Assembly (NCBI GenBank): GCA_040390855.1 | Contig: JAZJXO010000002.1 | Span: forward strand, 74,930 to 138,929 | Length of the DNA stretch: 64,000 nt | DNA from: Parvibaculum sp040390855 | GTDB lineage: Bacteria > Pseudomonadota > Alphaproteobacteria > Parvibaculales > Parvibaculaceae | Direction: 5' to 3' | In this document: one piece after another, positions 15,505-23,452 of the stretch | Layout: each line of letters begins with the position of its first letter | How positions within the stretch are numbered: position 1 is the stretch's first letter | Program-made: the position numbers and the translations under genes | Notes under the pieces: model-generated | Told to the model about the DNA's origin: nothing | Databases searched by the model: none | What the model saw: the letters and a program-made list of their open reading frames with translations, nothing else

Positions 15505-18174
15505 TTACAGGCTCTTTAAACGATAGAGCGCGTCGAGCGCTTCTTTGGGGGTCAGTTCGTCAGGGTTGATTTTTTTCAGTTCGACCTCGACCAAGCTCTC
15601 TTTTTGCGGGTTTGCGGTTTTTGCACTTGCGGAGAACAATGGCAGATCGTCAATGAGTGTGGTGGTCTTGCGACCTTCGCTGCCTTTTTCCAGAGCCGTC
15701 AAAACCATCTGGGCACGGACGATCACGGATGGCGGGAGGCCTGCGAGTTTTGCGACCTGAATACCGTAGGAGCGGTCGGCGGCACCGGCGGCGACTTCGT
15801 GGAGGAAAACCACGTCGCCCTCCCATTCCTTGACGCGCATCGTCGCGTTGGTGAGACGGGCGAGCTTTTCGGAAAGTGCGGTGAGTTCGTGGTAATGGGT
15901 GGCGAAGAGGGCGCGGGATTTATTGACTTCATGCAAGTGCTCGACAGCGGCCCATGCAATCGAGAGCCCGTCAAAGGTCGCCGTGCCGCGACCGATTTCA
16001 TCAAGGATCACAAGCGCGCGGGGACCGGCCTGATTGAGAATGGCGGCTGTCTCGACCATCTCGACCATGAAGGTCGAGCGGCCGCGCGCGAGATCGTCCG
16101 CTGCCCCGACGCGGGAAAAAAGCCGGTCGACCGTGCCGATGTGAGCGGCCTCGGCGGGGACGAAACTGCCCGTCTGGGCGAGGATCCCGATCAACGCATT
16201 CTGGCGCAGAAAGGTCGATTTACCGGCCATATTGGGACCGGTGAGGAGCCAGAGGTTTTTGTCGGTGAGATTGCAATCATTGGGCACGAAGGCGGTCGCA
16301 GCGTGGTCACGCAGGAGCGCCACCTCGACAACGGGATGACGCCCGCCAATGATTTCGAAGCTCAGACTGTCATCGACGCGGGGACGCGTGTAACGGCATT
16401 CGGCGGCAAGCTCTGATAGAGCAAGCGTTGCGTCAAGCTCGCCGAGAGATGAAGCGGCGCGCGCGATTGCATCGGCATGGGAAAGGGTCTCTGCCACCAT
16501 CCCGTCAAACAAGGCGAGTTCCTGCGCGAGCACTTGCGCAGCGGCATCCGCGATGCGGCTTGCTAGCGAGGCGAGTTCAGCGGTAGTGAAACGCACGGCA
16601 TTGGCGAGTGTCTGGCGATGAATATAGATGTCCGACTTCATCAGGGGGTCGGCGTTTTTGGGACCGACTTCGATATAGAACCCCAGAACATTATTGTGAC
16701 GTACTTTGAGTGAGGCGACACCGGTGTCGTCGACATATTTTGTTTGCAATCCGGCAATGAGGTGGCGGGCATCATCGCGTAACATGCGGTGCTCATCGAG
16801 CGGCGCGGAGACATCCCGCGCGATGAAACCGCCGTCACGCGCAAGGAGCGGCAGGTTCTCGGACAGCATATCGGTCAGGCATGCGCGCAACTGGGGAGCG
16901 GCACCGCGCAAGGCCGCATATATATCGGTCACGATCTGCGGTAAGGGAAGAAGTGACTGCGGCACAGCGCTTAAATGCGCGGCAAGCTCGTGGGCGGCGG
17001 CAAGCCCGTCGCGGATCGCGGCGAGATCGCGCGGACCGCCGCGCTGCAACGACAGACGCGACAAAGCGCGCGCCATGTCGGGGGCGGCTTTTAAGATCTG
17101 ACGAAGTTCTGCGCGCAGCGGCCTGGCTTCAAGGCCCCATTCGACCGCATCAAGGCGCGCGTTGATGGCGCGCGGATCGGTCAAGGGCGCGGCGAGACGG
17201 GTGCCAAGTTCACGTGCACCTGCGCCTGTCACCGTGCGGTCGATCACATCGAGGAGCGAGCCTTTTGTTTCGCCCTTCATGGTTTTGACGAGTTCAAGAT
17301 TGGCGCGGGTCGCCGCATCAATCTGCATCGAGCGGTCGGTGCCGACGCGTTGGGGCCGCGCGAGCGCAGGCATCCGGCCCACTTGCGTTACTTCCACATA
17401 GTCGAGAAGCGCCCCCATGGCGGCGATTTCGATCTTGGAAAAGGTGCCAAGCCCTTCAAGGGCACCGACACCCAGATGATCCTTCAGGCGTCGCTCGCCA
17501 ATGCTGGAATCGAACCGCAAGGCGGGAAGGGCGGACAGCGCATTGCGATGCGCGTCGAAAAGGTGGCCCAACGTCTCATCAGTGAGGAGACTGTCCGACA
17601 AGATGATTTCGCCGGGATCAAGGCGGGCGAGTTCGGCGCCGAGACCCAATGGCTCGACGGTGGTGACGCCGAAGTCACCCGTCGAGACGTCGACCCAGGC
17701 GAGGCCAATGGCCGTGCCGGACGCCACGCGGGCGAGACTTGCGAGGTAATTATGGGCCCGCGCAGGCAGGAGCGTGTCTTCGGTGAGCGTGCCCGGCGTC
17801 ACGAGACGGATCACCTCGCGTTTCACGACCGACTTTGCGCCCCGCTTTTTGGCCTCGGCGGGGTCTTCGACCTGCTCGCAGACGGCGACCTTGTAACCGT
17901 GGCGGATCAGGCGTTCGAGATAGTTCTCATGGGAATGGACGGGGACGCCGCACATGGCGATGTCCTCGCCCAAATGCTTGCCCCTTTTGGTCAAGGCAAT
18001 CGAGAGGGTTTCCGCCGCTCTGACCGCATCGTCAAAGAACATCTCGTAGAAATCACCCATACGGTAGAACAAGATAGCGTCCGGATAGGAACGCTTGATC
18101 TCCAGATATTGAGCCATCATGGGCGTCGCGTCGGCGGGGATCGCCGAGATGGCATTTTCGGATGTATCTGGCAT
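15505..18174 (-). CDS. mutS: DNA mismatch repair protein MutS
   Basis: About 889 residues from the ATG at 18174; an in-frame ATG at 18252 adds 26 residues of low-complexity sequence and seems unlikely. The N-terminal mismatch-binding Phe-x-Glu motif is in FYRMGDFYEMFFDDA. The ATPase has the Walker A GPNMAGKSTFLRQNA, the signature RGRSTFMVEMVETAAIL, the Walker B LVILDEIGRGTATFDGL and the switch ATHYHEL. It recognises base mismatches and small loops and recruits MutL; mutL is not in the window. The C-terminal helix-turn-helix ends LTPKEALDALYRLKSL. It is divergent from the toxin-antitoxin-like pair. Confidence 0.96.
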   Translation of the reverse strand: MPDTSENAISAIPADATPMMAQYLEIKRSYPDAILFYRMGDFYEMFFDDAVRAAETLSIALTKRGKHLGEDIAMCGVPVHSHENYLERLIRHGYKVAVCEQVEDPAEAKKRGAKSVVKREVIRLVTPGTLTEDTLLPARAHNYLASLARVASGTAIGLAWVDVSTGDFGVTTVEPLGLGAELARLDPGEIILSDSLLTDETLGHLFDAHRNALSALPALRFDSSIGERRLKDHLGVGALEGLGTFSKIEIAAMGALLDYVEVTQVGRMPALARPQRVGTDRSMQIDAATRANLELVKTMKGETKGSLLDVIDRTVTGAGARELGTRLAAPLTDPRAINARLDAVEWGLEARPLRAELRQILKAAPDMARALSRLSLQRGGPRDLAAIRDGLAAAHELAAHLSAVPQSLLPLPQIVTDIYAALRGAAPQLRACLTDMLSENLPLLARDGGFIARDVSAPLDEHRMLRDDARHLIAGLQTKYVDDTGVASLKVRHNNVLGFYIEVGPKNADPLMKSDIYIHRQTLANAVRFTTAELASLASRIADAAAQVLAQELALFDGMVAETLSHADAIARAASSLGELDATLALSELAAECRYTRPRVDDSLSFEIIGGRHPVVEVALLRDHAATAFVPNDCNLTDKNLWLLTGPNMAGKSTFLRQNALIGILAQTGSFVPAEAAHIGTVDRLFSRVGAADDLARGRSTFMVEMVETAAILNQAGPRALVILDEIGRGTATFDGLSIAWAAVEHLHEVNKSRALFATHYHELTALSEKLARLTNATMRVKEWEGDVVFLHEVAAGAADRSYGIQVAKLAGLPPSVIVRAQMVLTALEKGSEGRKTTTLIDDLPLFSASAKTANPQKESLVEVELKKINPDELTPKEALDALYRLKSL

Positions 18175-18385
18175 TGGTGACGCGTCTGACCGGCTAAAGG
18201 GTGAAGGGGGAGACCCTATCAGATCGGTGCGGGGCGAAAAGGGCCCGACCATATGCCCCGTTCCGAACCAAGCCTATTTAGCCCTCTTTGCGTAGATGGC
18301 TCTTAATGCAATCAGCCGCTCTAAGATACTGATAACACCGGAATATGTTGTTTGATTTTCTGTCAAAAATAAAAGCCAATAGTTT

Positions 18386-18418
18386 TGTTGACATTTGTCA
18401 ACAGTTCTTTCATATAAG
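18386..18418 (+). promoter_or_regulatory. Promoter with overlapping palindromic operator for the toxin-antitoxin-like pair
   Basis: TGTTGAC (18386-18392) and GTCAACA (18397-18403) form a perfect 7-bp inverted repeat with a 4-base spacer. The left arm contains a consensus -35 TTGACA (18388-18393); TATAAG (18413-18418) is the best -10, 19 bases away, with CATATA at 17 bases as an alternative. A dimeric repressor bound here would block RNA polymerase, as in autoregulated toxin-antitoxin operons whose antitoxin carries an HTH. Confidence 0.55.
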
Positions 18419-18427
18419 CAGGGGAAT

Positions 18428-18685
18428 ATGGCCGCAAGACCAGTCCATCCAAACAAGGAAATTGATGCTGTTGTCGCATATGCAGTTTCCAAAGATTGGC
18501 GGATCAAAATTAGCAACGGCCATGCTTGGGGGCGAATTTATTGCCCTTATTCAAACAGAGACGGATGCATGATCTCGATTTGGTCCACTCCGAAAAGCCC
18601 AGAAAATCATGCTAAAACCGTACGCCACTTAATTGATAAATGCGCCTGTAGCGCGCCTAACGGAGATGAAAATGCGGAGCTATGA
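18428..18685 (+). CDS. Small HicA-like protein, candidate toxin
   Basis: An 85-residue protein starting MAARPVHPNKEIDAVVAYA, with AGGGG upstream of the ATG at 18428. The predicted order is helix (PNKEIDAVVAYAVSKDW), strand with GHAWGRIYCP, strand CMISIWSTP and helix ENHAKTVRHLIDKC. This resembles the compact HicA fold, where a His after Gly in the first strand is catalytic; GHAW would supply it. I recall a widespread uncharacterised family with the same SHAWGR...STPK...NHA pattern, always next to an HTH gene. It overlaps that gene by 14 bases. The region is AT-richer than its neighbours, which suggests transfer. RNase activity is inference. Confidence 0.55.
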   Translation: MAARPVHPNKEIDAVVAYAVSKDWRIKISNGHAWGRIYCPYSNRDGCMISIWSTPKSPENHAKTVRHLIDKCACSAPNGDENAEL

Positions 18686-19223
18686 ATTTACATTCATCGC
18701 GTCTGGTCCGAATCCGGAATCCGCCGATCTTGAAGATCGTTTCTTTGGAGCGGGTTGCGATGACGCGACCATATCTTTTATGAAGGGCCTCCTCGCTATT
18801 TCATTTAATCGAGAAGCGGAAGGCTATGCACATGCGGTCGTTTCAGCATTTCGTGATGTTCTGAAAACCGGAATAACGGTTGAGCGATTTGAGCCAGACT
18901 TTCTTGTAAGTGCAGCTGAAATTGCCACTCGCGCTAATATTACGCGAGCCGCTGTATCAAACTACACACTTGGTAAGCGAGGTGAGTTTCCCTCCCCAAT
19001 CGCGCGCATAATGTCAGACAGTCCTTTATGGGATTGGGTAGATGTGTCGAGTTGTCTTTATAAAAAGGGACACATAGGACGTGAAGCGGTCGTGGATGCT
19101 CGTATTGACCGGACGATGAATATTTTTGTTCAGTCACAAACACAGCCCGTGAACATCGAAAAGAGATTTATTCGATTTCTTTCTGATCCGTCCAGCCTGC
19201 CCTCAATTTCCGGAATAGCGTAA
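18672..19223 (+). CDS. HTH-containing protein, candidate antitoxin/autorepressor
   Basis: A 183-residue protein from the ATG at 18672, which has GGAG six bases upstream inside the preceding gene; ATG codons at 18633 and 18666 are alternatives. Residues 1-85 form an alpha/beta part (MRSYEFTFIASGPN, ISFNREAEGYAHAVVSAF) and residues about 89-120 an HTH (VSAAEIATRANITRAAVSN) followed by LGKRGEFPSPI and a WDWVDVSSCLYKKG segment as in MerR-like wings. Gene order (small putative toxin first, larger DNA-binding partner second, overlapping) is that of HicAB-like systems. The palindrome at 18386-18403 is its probable target. No similarity to a named antitoxin was recognised. Confidence 0.55.
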   Translation: MRSYEFTFIASGPNPESADLEDRFFGAGCDDATISFMKGLLAISFNREAEGYAHAVVSAFRDVLKTGITVERFEPDFLVSAAEIATRANITRAAVSNYTLGKRGEFPSPIARIMSDSPLWDWVDVSSCLYKKGHIGREAVVDARIDRTMNIFVQSQTQPVNIEKRFIRFLSDPSSLPSISGIA

Positions 19224-19541
19224 CTTTGTCTGGAAGACAACGGACGAAGCTCAATTTAGCGACGCTTCATGACGGCAGATCGTGACCCCCACCCAAAAAT
19301 CCAAGGAGATTTTTAGCTCCGGCGGGACATTGGTCCACCGGACCAATGTCTATTCTGCCTGCGACCCCACAAGGGGGAGGAGGAAGATAAGAGAAAAGGG
19401 GGCGTCAAAAGGCATCATTTGGGGGGAAAATGCTCACGCCGCTTGTACTTAAGCGGCGCACAGCCTAAAAACTCCGCTCCGCCCCTGTGGACAACTTTAG
19501 GGCTGCTGATCCCTCGCCGCCCCTTCTGAATTCAAGAGATC
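19224..19541. other. 318-base intergenic region with three hairpins before maeB
   Basis: No gene is seen. It holds AAAAATC/GATTTTT (19295-19301/19308-19314), a perfect 11-bp stem GACATTGGTCC/GGACCAATGTC with a 3-base loop (19326-19336/19340-19350), and CGCCGCTT/AAGCGGCG with a 6-base loop (19437-19444/19451-19458). None is followed by a clean T run, so ordinary termination is doubtful. The 11-bp stem could equally be a protein-binding palindrome. A purine-rich tract (19371-19400) lies between. Confidence 0.5.
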
Positions 19542-21806
19542 ATGAGCAAGAAGCGCCGCACGTTTACCGACGAGGAAGCCCTCCTTTTCCATTCGCAGGG
19601 AAAGCCGGGCAAGCTCGAAATCAACCCGACAAAGCCGATGGCCACCCAGCACGATCTGGCGCTGGCCTATTCGCCCGGTGTTGCGGTGCCGGTGCGCGCC
19701 ATTGCCGAGAACCCCGACGCAGCCTACGAATACACAACCAAGGGCAATATGGTCGCTGTCATTTCCAACGGCACCGCCATTCTGGGCCTTGGCGATCTCG
19801 GCGCCCTGGCATCAAAGCCGGTGATGGAAGGCAAGGCCGTTCTCTTCAAACGCTTTGCCGATGTCGACTGCATCGACCTTGAAGTCGATACCAAGAATGT
19901 GGACGAGTTTATCGGCGCGGTGCGCTATCTCGGACCCTCTTTCGGCGGTATCAATCTCGAAGATATTTCGGCACCCGACTGCTTCATCATCGAAAGCCGC
20001 TTGCGCGAGATGATGAACATTCCCGTTTTCCATGACGACCAGCACGGCACCGCGATCATCACGGCGGCCGGTCTGATCAATGCGCTCTATCTCACCGGCC
20101 GCGACATCAAAGACGTGAAGGTCGTTGTCAACGGCGCGGGCTCGGCGGGCATTGCCTGTCTCGAACTCATCAAGGCGCTGGGCCTGCCGCATGAGAACGC
20201 GCTGCTCTGCGACACCAAGGGCGTCATCTATCAGGGCCGCCTCGAAGGCATGAACCAGTGGAAGTCGGCCCACGCCATTGCCACCACGGCGCGCACGCTG
20301 GAAGACGCGATGGAGGGGGCGGATGTGGTGCTCGGTCTGTCGGCCAAGGGCGCGTTGACGCCGAAGATGATCAAGTCGATGGCAGCAAAGCCGATCATCT
20401 TTGCAATGGCGAACCCAGATCCGGAAATCACGCCGGAAGAGGTTGCCGCCATTCGTGACGATGCGATTGTCGCGACGGGCCGCTCTGACTATCCCAATCA
20501 GGTGAATAACGTTCTCGGCTTTCCTTATATCTTCCGCGGCGCGCTCGACGTGCGGGCGACGCAGATCAACGAGGATATGAAAATCGCCTGTGCCGAGGCA
20601 CTCGCAAAGCTCGCGCGGGAAGACGTGCCCGACGAAGTGGCTGCCGCCTATCAGGGCGAGCGTCCGCGCTTTGGCCGACAATATATTATTCCGGTGCCGT
20701 TCGACCCGCGCCTCATCCGCGAAATTCCGCCCGCCGTTGCCAAGGCCGCGATGGACAGTGGCGTCGCGCGTCATCCCATTGTCGATATGGATGCCTACAA
20801 GAACCAGCTCTCGGCGCGGCTGTCGCCGACGGCGGGCATGTTGCAGGTGATCGTCGATAAAGTGCGCCGCGATCCCAAACGGGTTGTCTTTGCCGAAGGC
20901 GAAGAAGAGCGCGTGATCCGCGCCGCCATTACCTTCCGCGATTCAGGGCTTGGTCATCCGATCCTTGTGGGCCGCGAAGAACGCATCCGCGACACATTGC
21001 GCGACATTGGCCTCGATCCGACCATCGGTCTCGACATTCGCAACGCCGCCAATTCTCCGCAGGCGGCGGGCTATGCCGAATTTCTTTACAAGCGTTTGCA
21101 ACGGCAGGGGTTCCTCACGCGCGACTGCACACGCCTTGTGAACAATGACCGCAACATCTTCTCGGCCTGCATGGTCGAGATGGGGGACGCGGACGCGATG
21201 GTCACCGGCACGACACGCAACTATGCTGTCGCGCTCGAAGACGTGCTGAAGGTGATCGACCCGATCGAAGGCCGCCGCATCATCGGCGTGACGCTTGTGG
21301 TCTCGCGCGGACAGACAGTGCTGGTCGCCGACACAACTGTCCATGAAATGCCGACGGCTGAAGAGCTTGCCGATATTGCGGTATCTGCTGCCGATGTGGC
21401 GCGGCGTCTCGGCTATGAGCCGCGCGTCGCCATGCTGTCGTCGAGCACTTTCGGCAATCCGATGCATGAACGCTCGGTGCGTCTGCGCGAAGCGGTGGCG
21501 ATCCTTGATGCACGTCATGTCGATTTTGAATATGACGGCGAGATGGCGGCTGACGTGGCCCTGTCGAAAGAAGCGATGGCGCTTTATCCGTTCTGCCGTC
21601 TTTCGGACACGGCCAACGTTCTCATCATGCCGGCCATTCACTCGGCGGCGATTTCGACAAAGCTGCTGAAAGAACTCGGCCAGTCAACGCTTGTGGGGCC
21701 GCTGCTTGTCGGCCTCAAGCGCTCGGTACAGATCGCGCCGATCGGCTCTAACGTGACGGATCTCGTCAATATCGCCGCGATTGCCGCCTATAATCTGGAT
21801 CGTTGA
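19542..21806 (+). CDS. maeB: NADP-dependent malic enzyme with C-terminal phosphotransacetylase-like domain
   Basis: A 754-residue fusion. The N-terminal 430 residues are malic enzyme: YSPGVAVPVRAIAENP, the catalytic-Lys/metal region SFGGINLEDISAPDCF and VFHDDQHGTAIIT, and the dinucleotide fold VVVNGAGSAGIACLEL. The C-terminal part (from about 440, VIVDKVRRDPKRVVFAEGEEERVIRAA) is a phosphate acetyl/butyryltransferase-like domain that in MaeB enzymes acts in allosteric control by acetyl-CoA rather than catalysis. It converts malate to pyruvate and CO2, making NADPH. Length fits proteobacterial MaeB. The ribosome site is weak (AAGAGATC). It is monocistronic or followed by the DUF4399 gene 64 bases away. 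Confidence 0.95.
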   Translation: MSKKRRTFTDEEALLFHSQGKPGKLEINPTKPMATQHDLALAYSPGVAVPVRAIAENPDAAYEYTTKGNMVAVISNGTAILGLGDLGALASKPVMEGKAVLFKRFADVDCIDLEVDTKNVDEFIGAVRYLGPSFGGINLEDISAPDCFIIESRLREMMNIPVFHDDQHGTAIITAAGLINALYLTGRDIKDVKVVVNGAGSAGIACLELIKALGLPHENALLCDTKGVIYQGRLEGMNQWKSAHAIATTARTLEDAMEGADVVLGLSAKGALTPKMIKSMAAKPIIFAMANPDPEITPEEVAAIRDDAIVATGRSDYPNQVNNVLGFPYIFRGALDVRATQINEDMKIACAEALAKLAREDVPDEVAAAYQGERPRFGRQYIIPVPFDPRLIREIPPAVAKAAMDSGVARHPIVDMDAYKNQLSARLSPTAGMLQVIVDKVRRDPKRVVFAEGEEERVIRAAITFRDSGLGHPILVGREERIRDTLRDIGLDPTIGLDIRNAANSPQAAGYAEFLYKRLQRQGFLTRDCTRLVNNDRNIFSACMVEMGDADAMVTGTTRNYAVALEDVLKVIDPIEGRRIIGVTLVVSRGQTVLVADTTVHEMPTAEELADIAVSAADVARRLGYEPRVAMLSSSTFGNPMHERSVRLREAVAILDARHVDFEYDGEMAADVALSKEAMALYPFCRLSDTANVLIMPAIHSAAISTKLLKELGQSTLVGPLLVGLKRSVQIAPIGSNVTDLVNIAAIAAYNLDR

Positions 21807-21833
21807 GTTTGGCTTGATCGGCATTTTCTAACG

Positions 21834-21876
21834 CGCCATGATGGGCCTTCATTAAAGTGAAGGGGTCATCATGGCG
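21834..21876 (+). promoter_or_regulatory. Long hairpin covering the ribosome site and start codon of the DUF4399 gene
   Basis: CGCCATGATG (21834-21843) is perfectly complementary to CATCATGGCG (21867-21876), and inside it CCTTCA (21846-21851) pairs with TGAAGG (21858-21863) around the loop TTAAAG. The right arms contain the Shine-Dalgarno GAAGGGG and the ATG at 21871-21873. In RNA, both would be buried, as in RNA thermometers or trans-activated leaders. No T run follows, so it is not a simple terminator for maeB. Confidence 0.6.
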
Positions 21877-22314
21877 TTTTTCAAAACAGCAGTGCTTGCA
21901 GCTTCATTGATCGCATCGGCTTTTGGGTTTGCCGCGCAGGCCGAGGAGACAGCGAGCCCCTGGCCTGCCGGTGCCGCGCCCTACATCATCTCGCCTGCAA
22001 ACGGGGCGACAGTGAAAAGTCCGGTCAAGGTTGTCTTCGGTTTGCACGGGCTTGGCGTTGCGCCTGCCGGTGTCGAGAAACCCAAGACCGGCCATCATCA
22101 TCTGCTGATCGACACAAAAGCGCCGACAGGCGAAGAGCTTGATTTCGCGATCCCCATGGATGACCAGCACAAGCATTTCGGCGGGGGGCAGACGGAGGCC
22201 ACGATTGAGCTTGCGCCCGGCAAGCATACGCTGCAACTCATCATGGGGGATGCGGCGCATATCGCGCATCATCCGCCGCTCGTCTCGGATGTGATTACGA
22301 TCACGGTCGAGTGA
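21871..22314 (+). CDS. Periplasmic DUF4399 protein with signal peptide
   Basis: A 147-residue exported protein. Residues 1-24 are a Sec signal (FFKTAVLAASLIASAFGFA, cut at AQA-EE). The mature part has an immunoglobulin-like beta pattern with SPANGATVKSPVKVVFGL, a histidine-rich KTGHHHLLIDTK, the block DDQHKHFGGGQTEATIELAPG and HTLQLIMGDAAHIAHHPP; these are the DUF4399 landmarks. Many histidines suggest metal binding, but no function is known. Ribosome site AAGGGG and the start are inside a hairpin (21834-21876). It is convergent with the OlsB-like gene, three bases apart. Confidence 0.8.
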   Translation: MAFFKTAVLAASLIASAFGFAAQAEETASPWPAGAAPYIISPANGATVKSPVKVVFGLHGLGVAPAGVEKPKTGHHHLLIDTKAPTGEELDFAIPMDDQHKHFGGGQTEATIELAPGKHTLQLIMGDAAHIAHHPPLVSDVITITVE

Positions 22315-22317
22315 TTT

Positions 22318-23289
22318 TCAACTGTTTGGGATCGAACCGAATTTGGTGGCGTAGCGTTCGGCGATCTGCGCGACAGGGAAGACGATCAGCACGTCTGTCG
22401 TGCCGAACTGGCGGTCGATGACCGCGCCGTCGCCGATATAGCAACCGGCCCGCAGGTAACCTTTGATCATCGGCGGCAACATGCGCCAAGCTTGCTTGGC
22501 ATTGATCTCGGACTTGGGGATCAGGTTCATCTCGGTGAAGCGGGCGGGCAGGGCGCGCACATACCAATCAGCCGGCGTCAGATGATAATGATAGAGATAG
22601 GAAAACGGGATCGCGAGATCGGCGGGCTCGGTGCTTTCAAAGCTCGCGCAACCGAACATCACATCAAGATTGCGGCTCGCCACATATTGCGCGATGCCGT
22701 GCCAGAGAAGTTCCACCGTGGGTCTTGTGCGATAGGGCGGCAGGACGCAGGAACGGCCAAGCTCCAGAAACTGTATGTCGGGACCGGCGCGGGCGAGAAG
22801 CGGCGCGATGTCAAATTCACTGGCGGTGTAGAAGCCGCCATTGCGGTTCGCGACCGACTGGCGCAGCAGGCGGTAACAGCCCACCACCGCTTCGGGCCGG
22901 AAGATATCTTCCAATGAACCGTCCGCGAGCTTGTGGTCAACAACCAGCAGGTGATCGCAGAAGCTGTCGAAGCGGTCAACGTCGCGGCGCGTGGCGCGGG
23001 TCTCGGCATCCGGTATCGCTGACATTTCTTCGTAGAAGACGTGATAGCGCAGCGCCTGCGCGGCGTCGATCTCGGCTGGCGTTGTGGCAATGCGGACTTC
23101 CAGCGTGCCCTTGCGGCCAAAGCTCATCGGGACCGCAAGCTCTGTTGCAGCCGCCATCACCTTGTCCGCGTTGGGCGCGGGCACAGTCATTGGTATGTCC
23201 CTCATCCGCATATCACCCAAACCAGCCTGAAGCCGGTTATGTGCGATCTTGGCCGCCAAGCTTGGATAGCTCAGGCTCTGACCAAACAT
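22318..23289 (-). CDS. OlsB-like GNAT N-acyltransferase (ornithine/amino-acid lipid synthesis family)
   Basis: A 323-residue member of the acyl-ACP-dependent GNAT group (OlsB/hemolysin-like). Core motifs: LEVRIATTPAEIDAAQALRY near residue 63, HVFYEEM, DRFDSFCDHLLVVD, VVGCYRLLRQ, FLELGRSCVLPPYRTRPT and VMFGCASFESTEP. OlsB makes lyso-ornithine lipid from ornithine and 3-hydroxyacyl-ACP. The C-terminal extension (IKGYLRAGCYIGDGAVID, TDVLIVFPVAQIAERYA) is shared by larger alphaproteobacterial homologues. No olsA-type acyltransferase lies beside it, so ornithine-lipid synthesis is not proven. The ATG has AAAGGA upstream. Confidence 0.8.
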   Translation of the reverse strand: MFGQSLSYPSLAAKIAHNRLQAGLGDMRMRDIPMTVPAPNADKVMAAATELAVPMSFGRKGTLEVRIATTPAEIDAAQALRYHVFYEEMSAIPDAETRATRRDVDRFDSFCDHLLVVDHKLADGSLEDIFRPEAVVGCYRLLRQSVANRNGGFYTASEFDIAPLLARAGPDIQFLELGRSCVLPPYRTRPTVELLWHGIAQYVASRNLDVMFGCASFESTEPADLAIPFSYLYHYHLTPADWYVRALPARFTEMNLIPKSEINAKQAWRMLPPMIKGYLRAGCYIGDGAVIDRQFGTTDVLIVFPVAQIAERYATKFGSIPNS

Positions 23290-23452
23290 ATAGCTATCCT
23301 TTCACCAAGATGCACCCCTGCCAAGGCACGAGGGGATTTGCGGACTACTTGTCGCGCATTTGTGCGGCAGTCGTGTGACGGGGACAAGGGATTGAAAAAA
23401 TTGGGATTTCAGCCGGAGATGGTCCGGGGGCGGAGATATGGTGCGGGCCGAA

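Noticed and set aside
17350..18180. 276-codon + strand frame opposite the mutS 5' part
   Set aside because: Shadow of MutS codons; no ribosome site or homology.
19812..20774. 320-codon - strand frame in maeB
   Set aside because: Antisense to the malic enzyme core, no recognisable domain.
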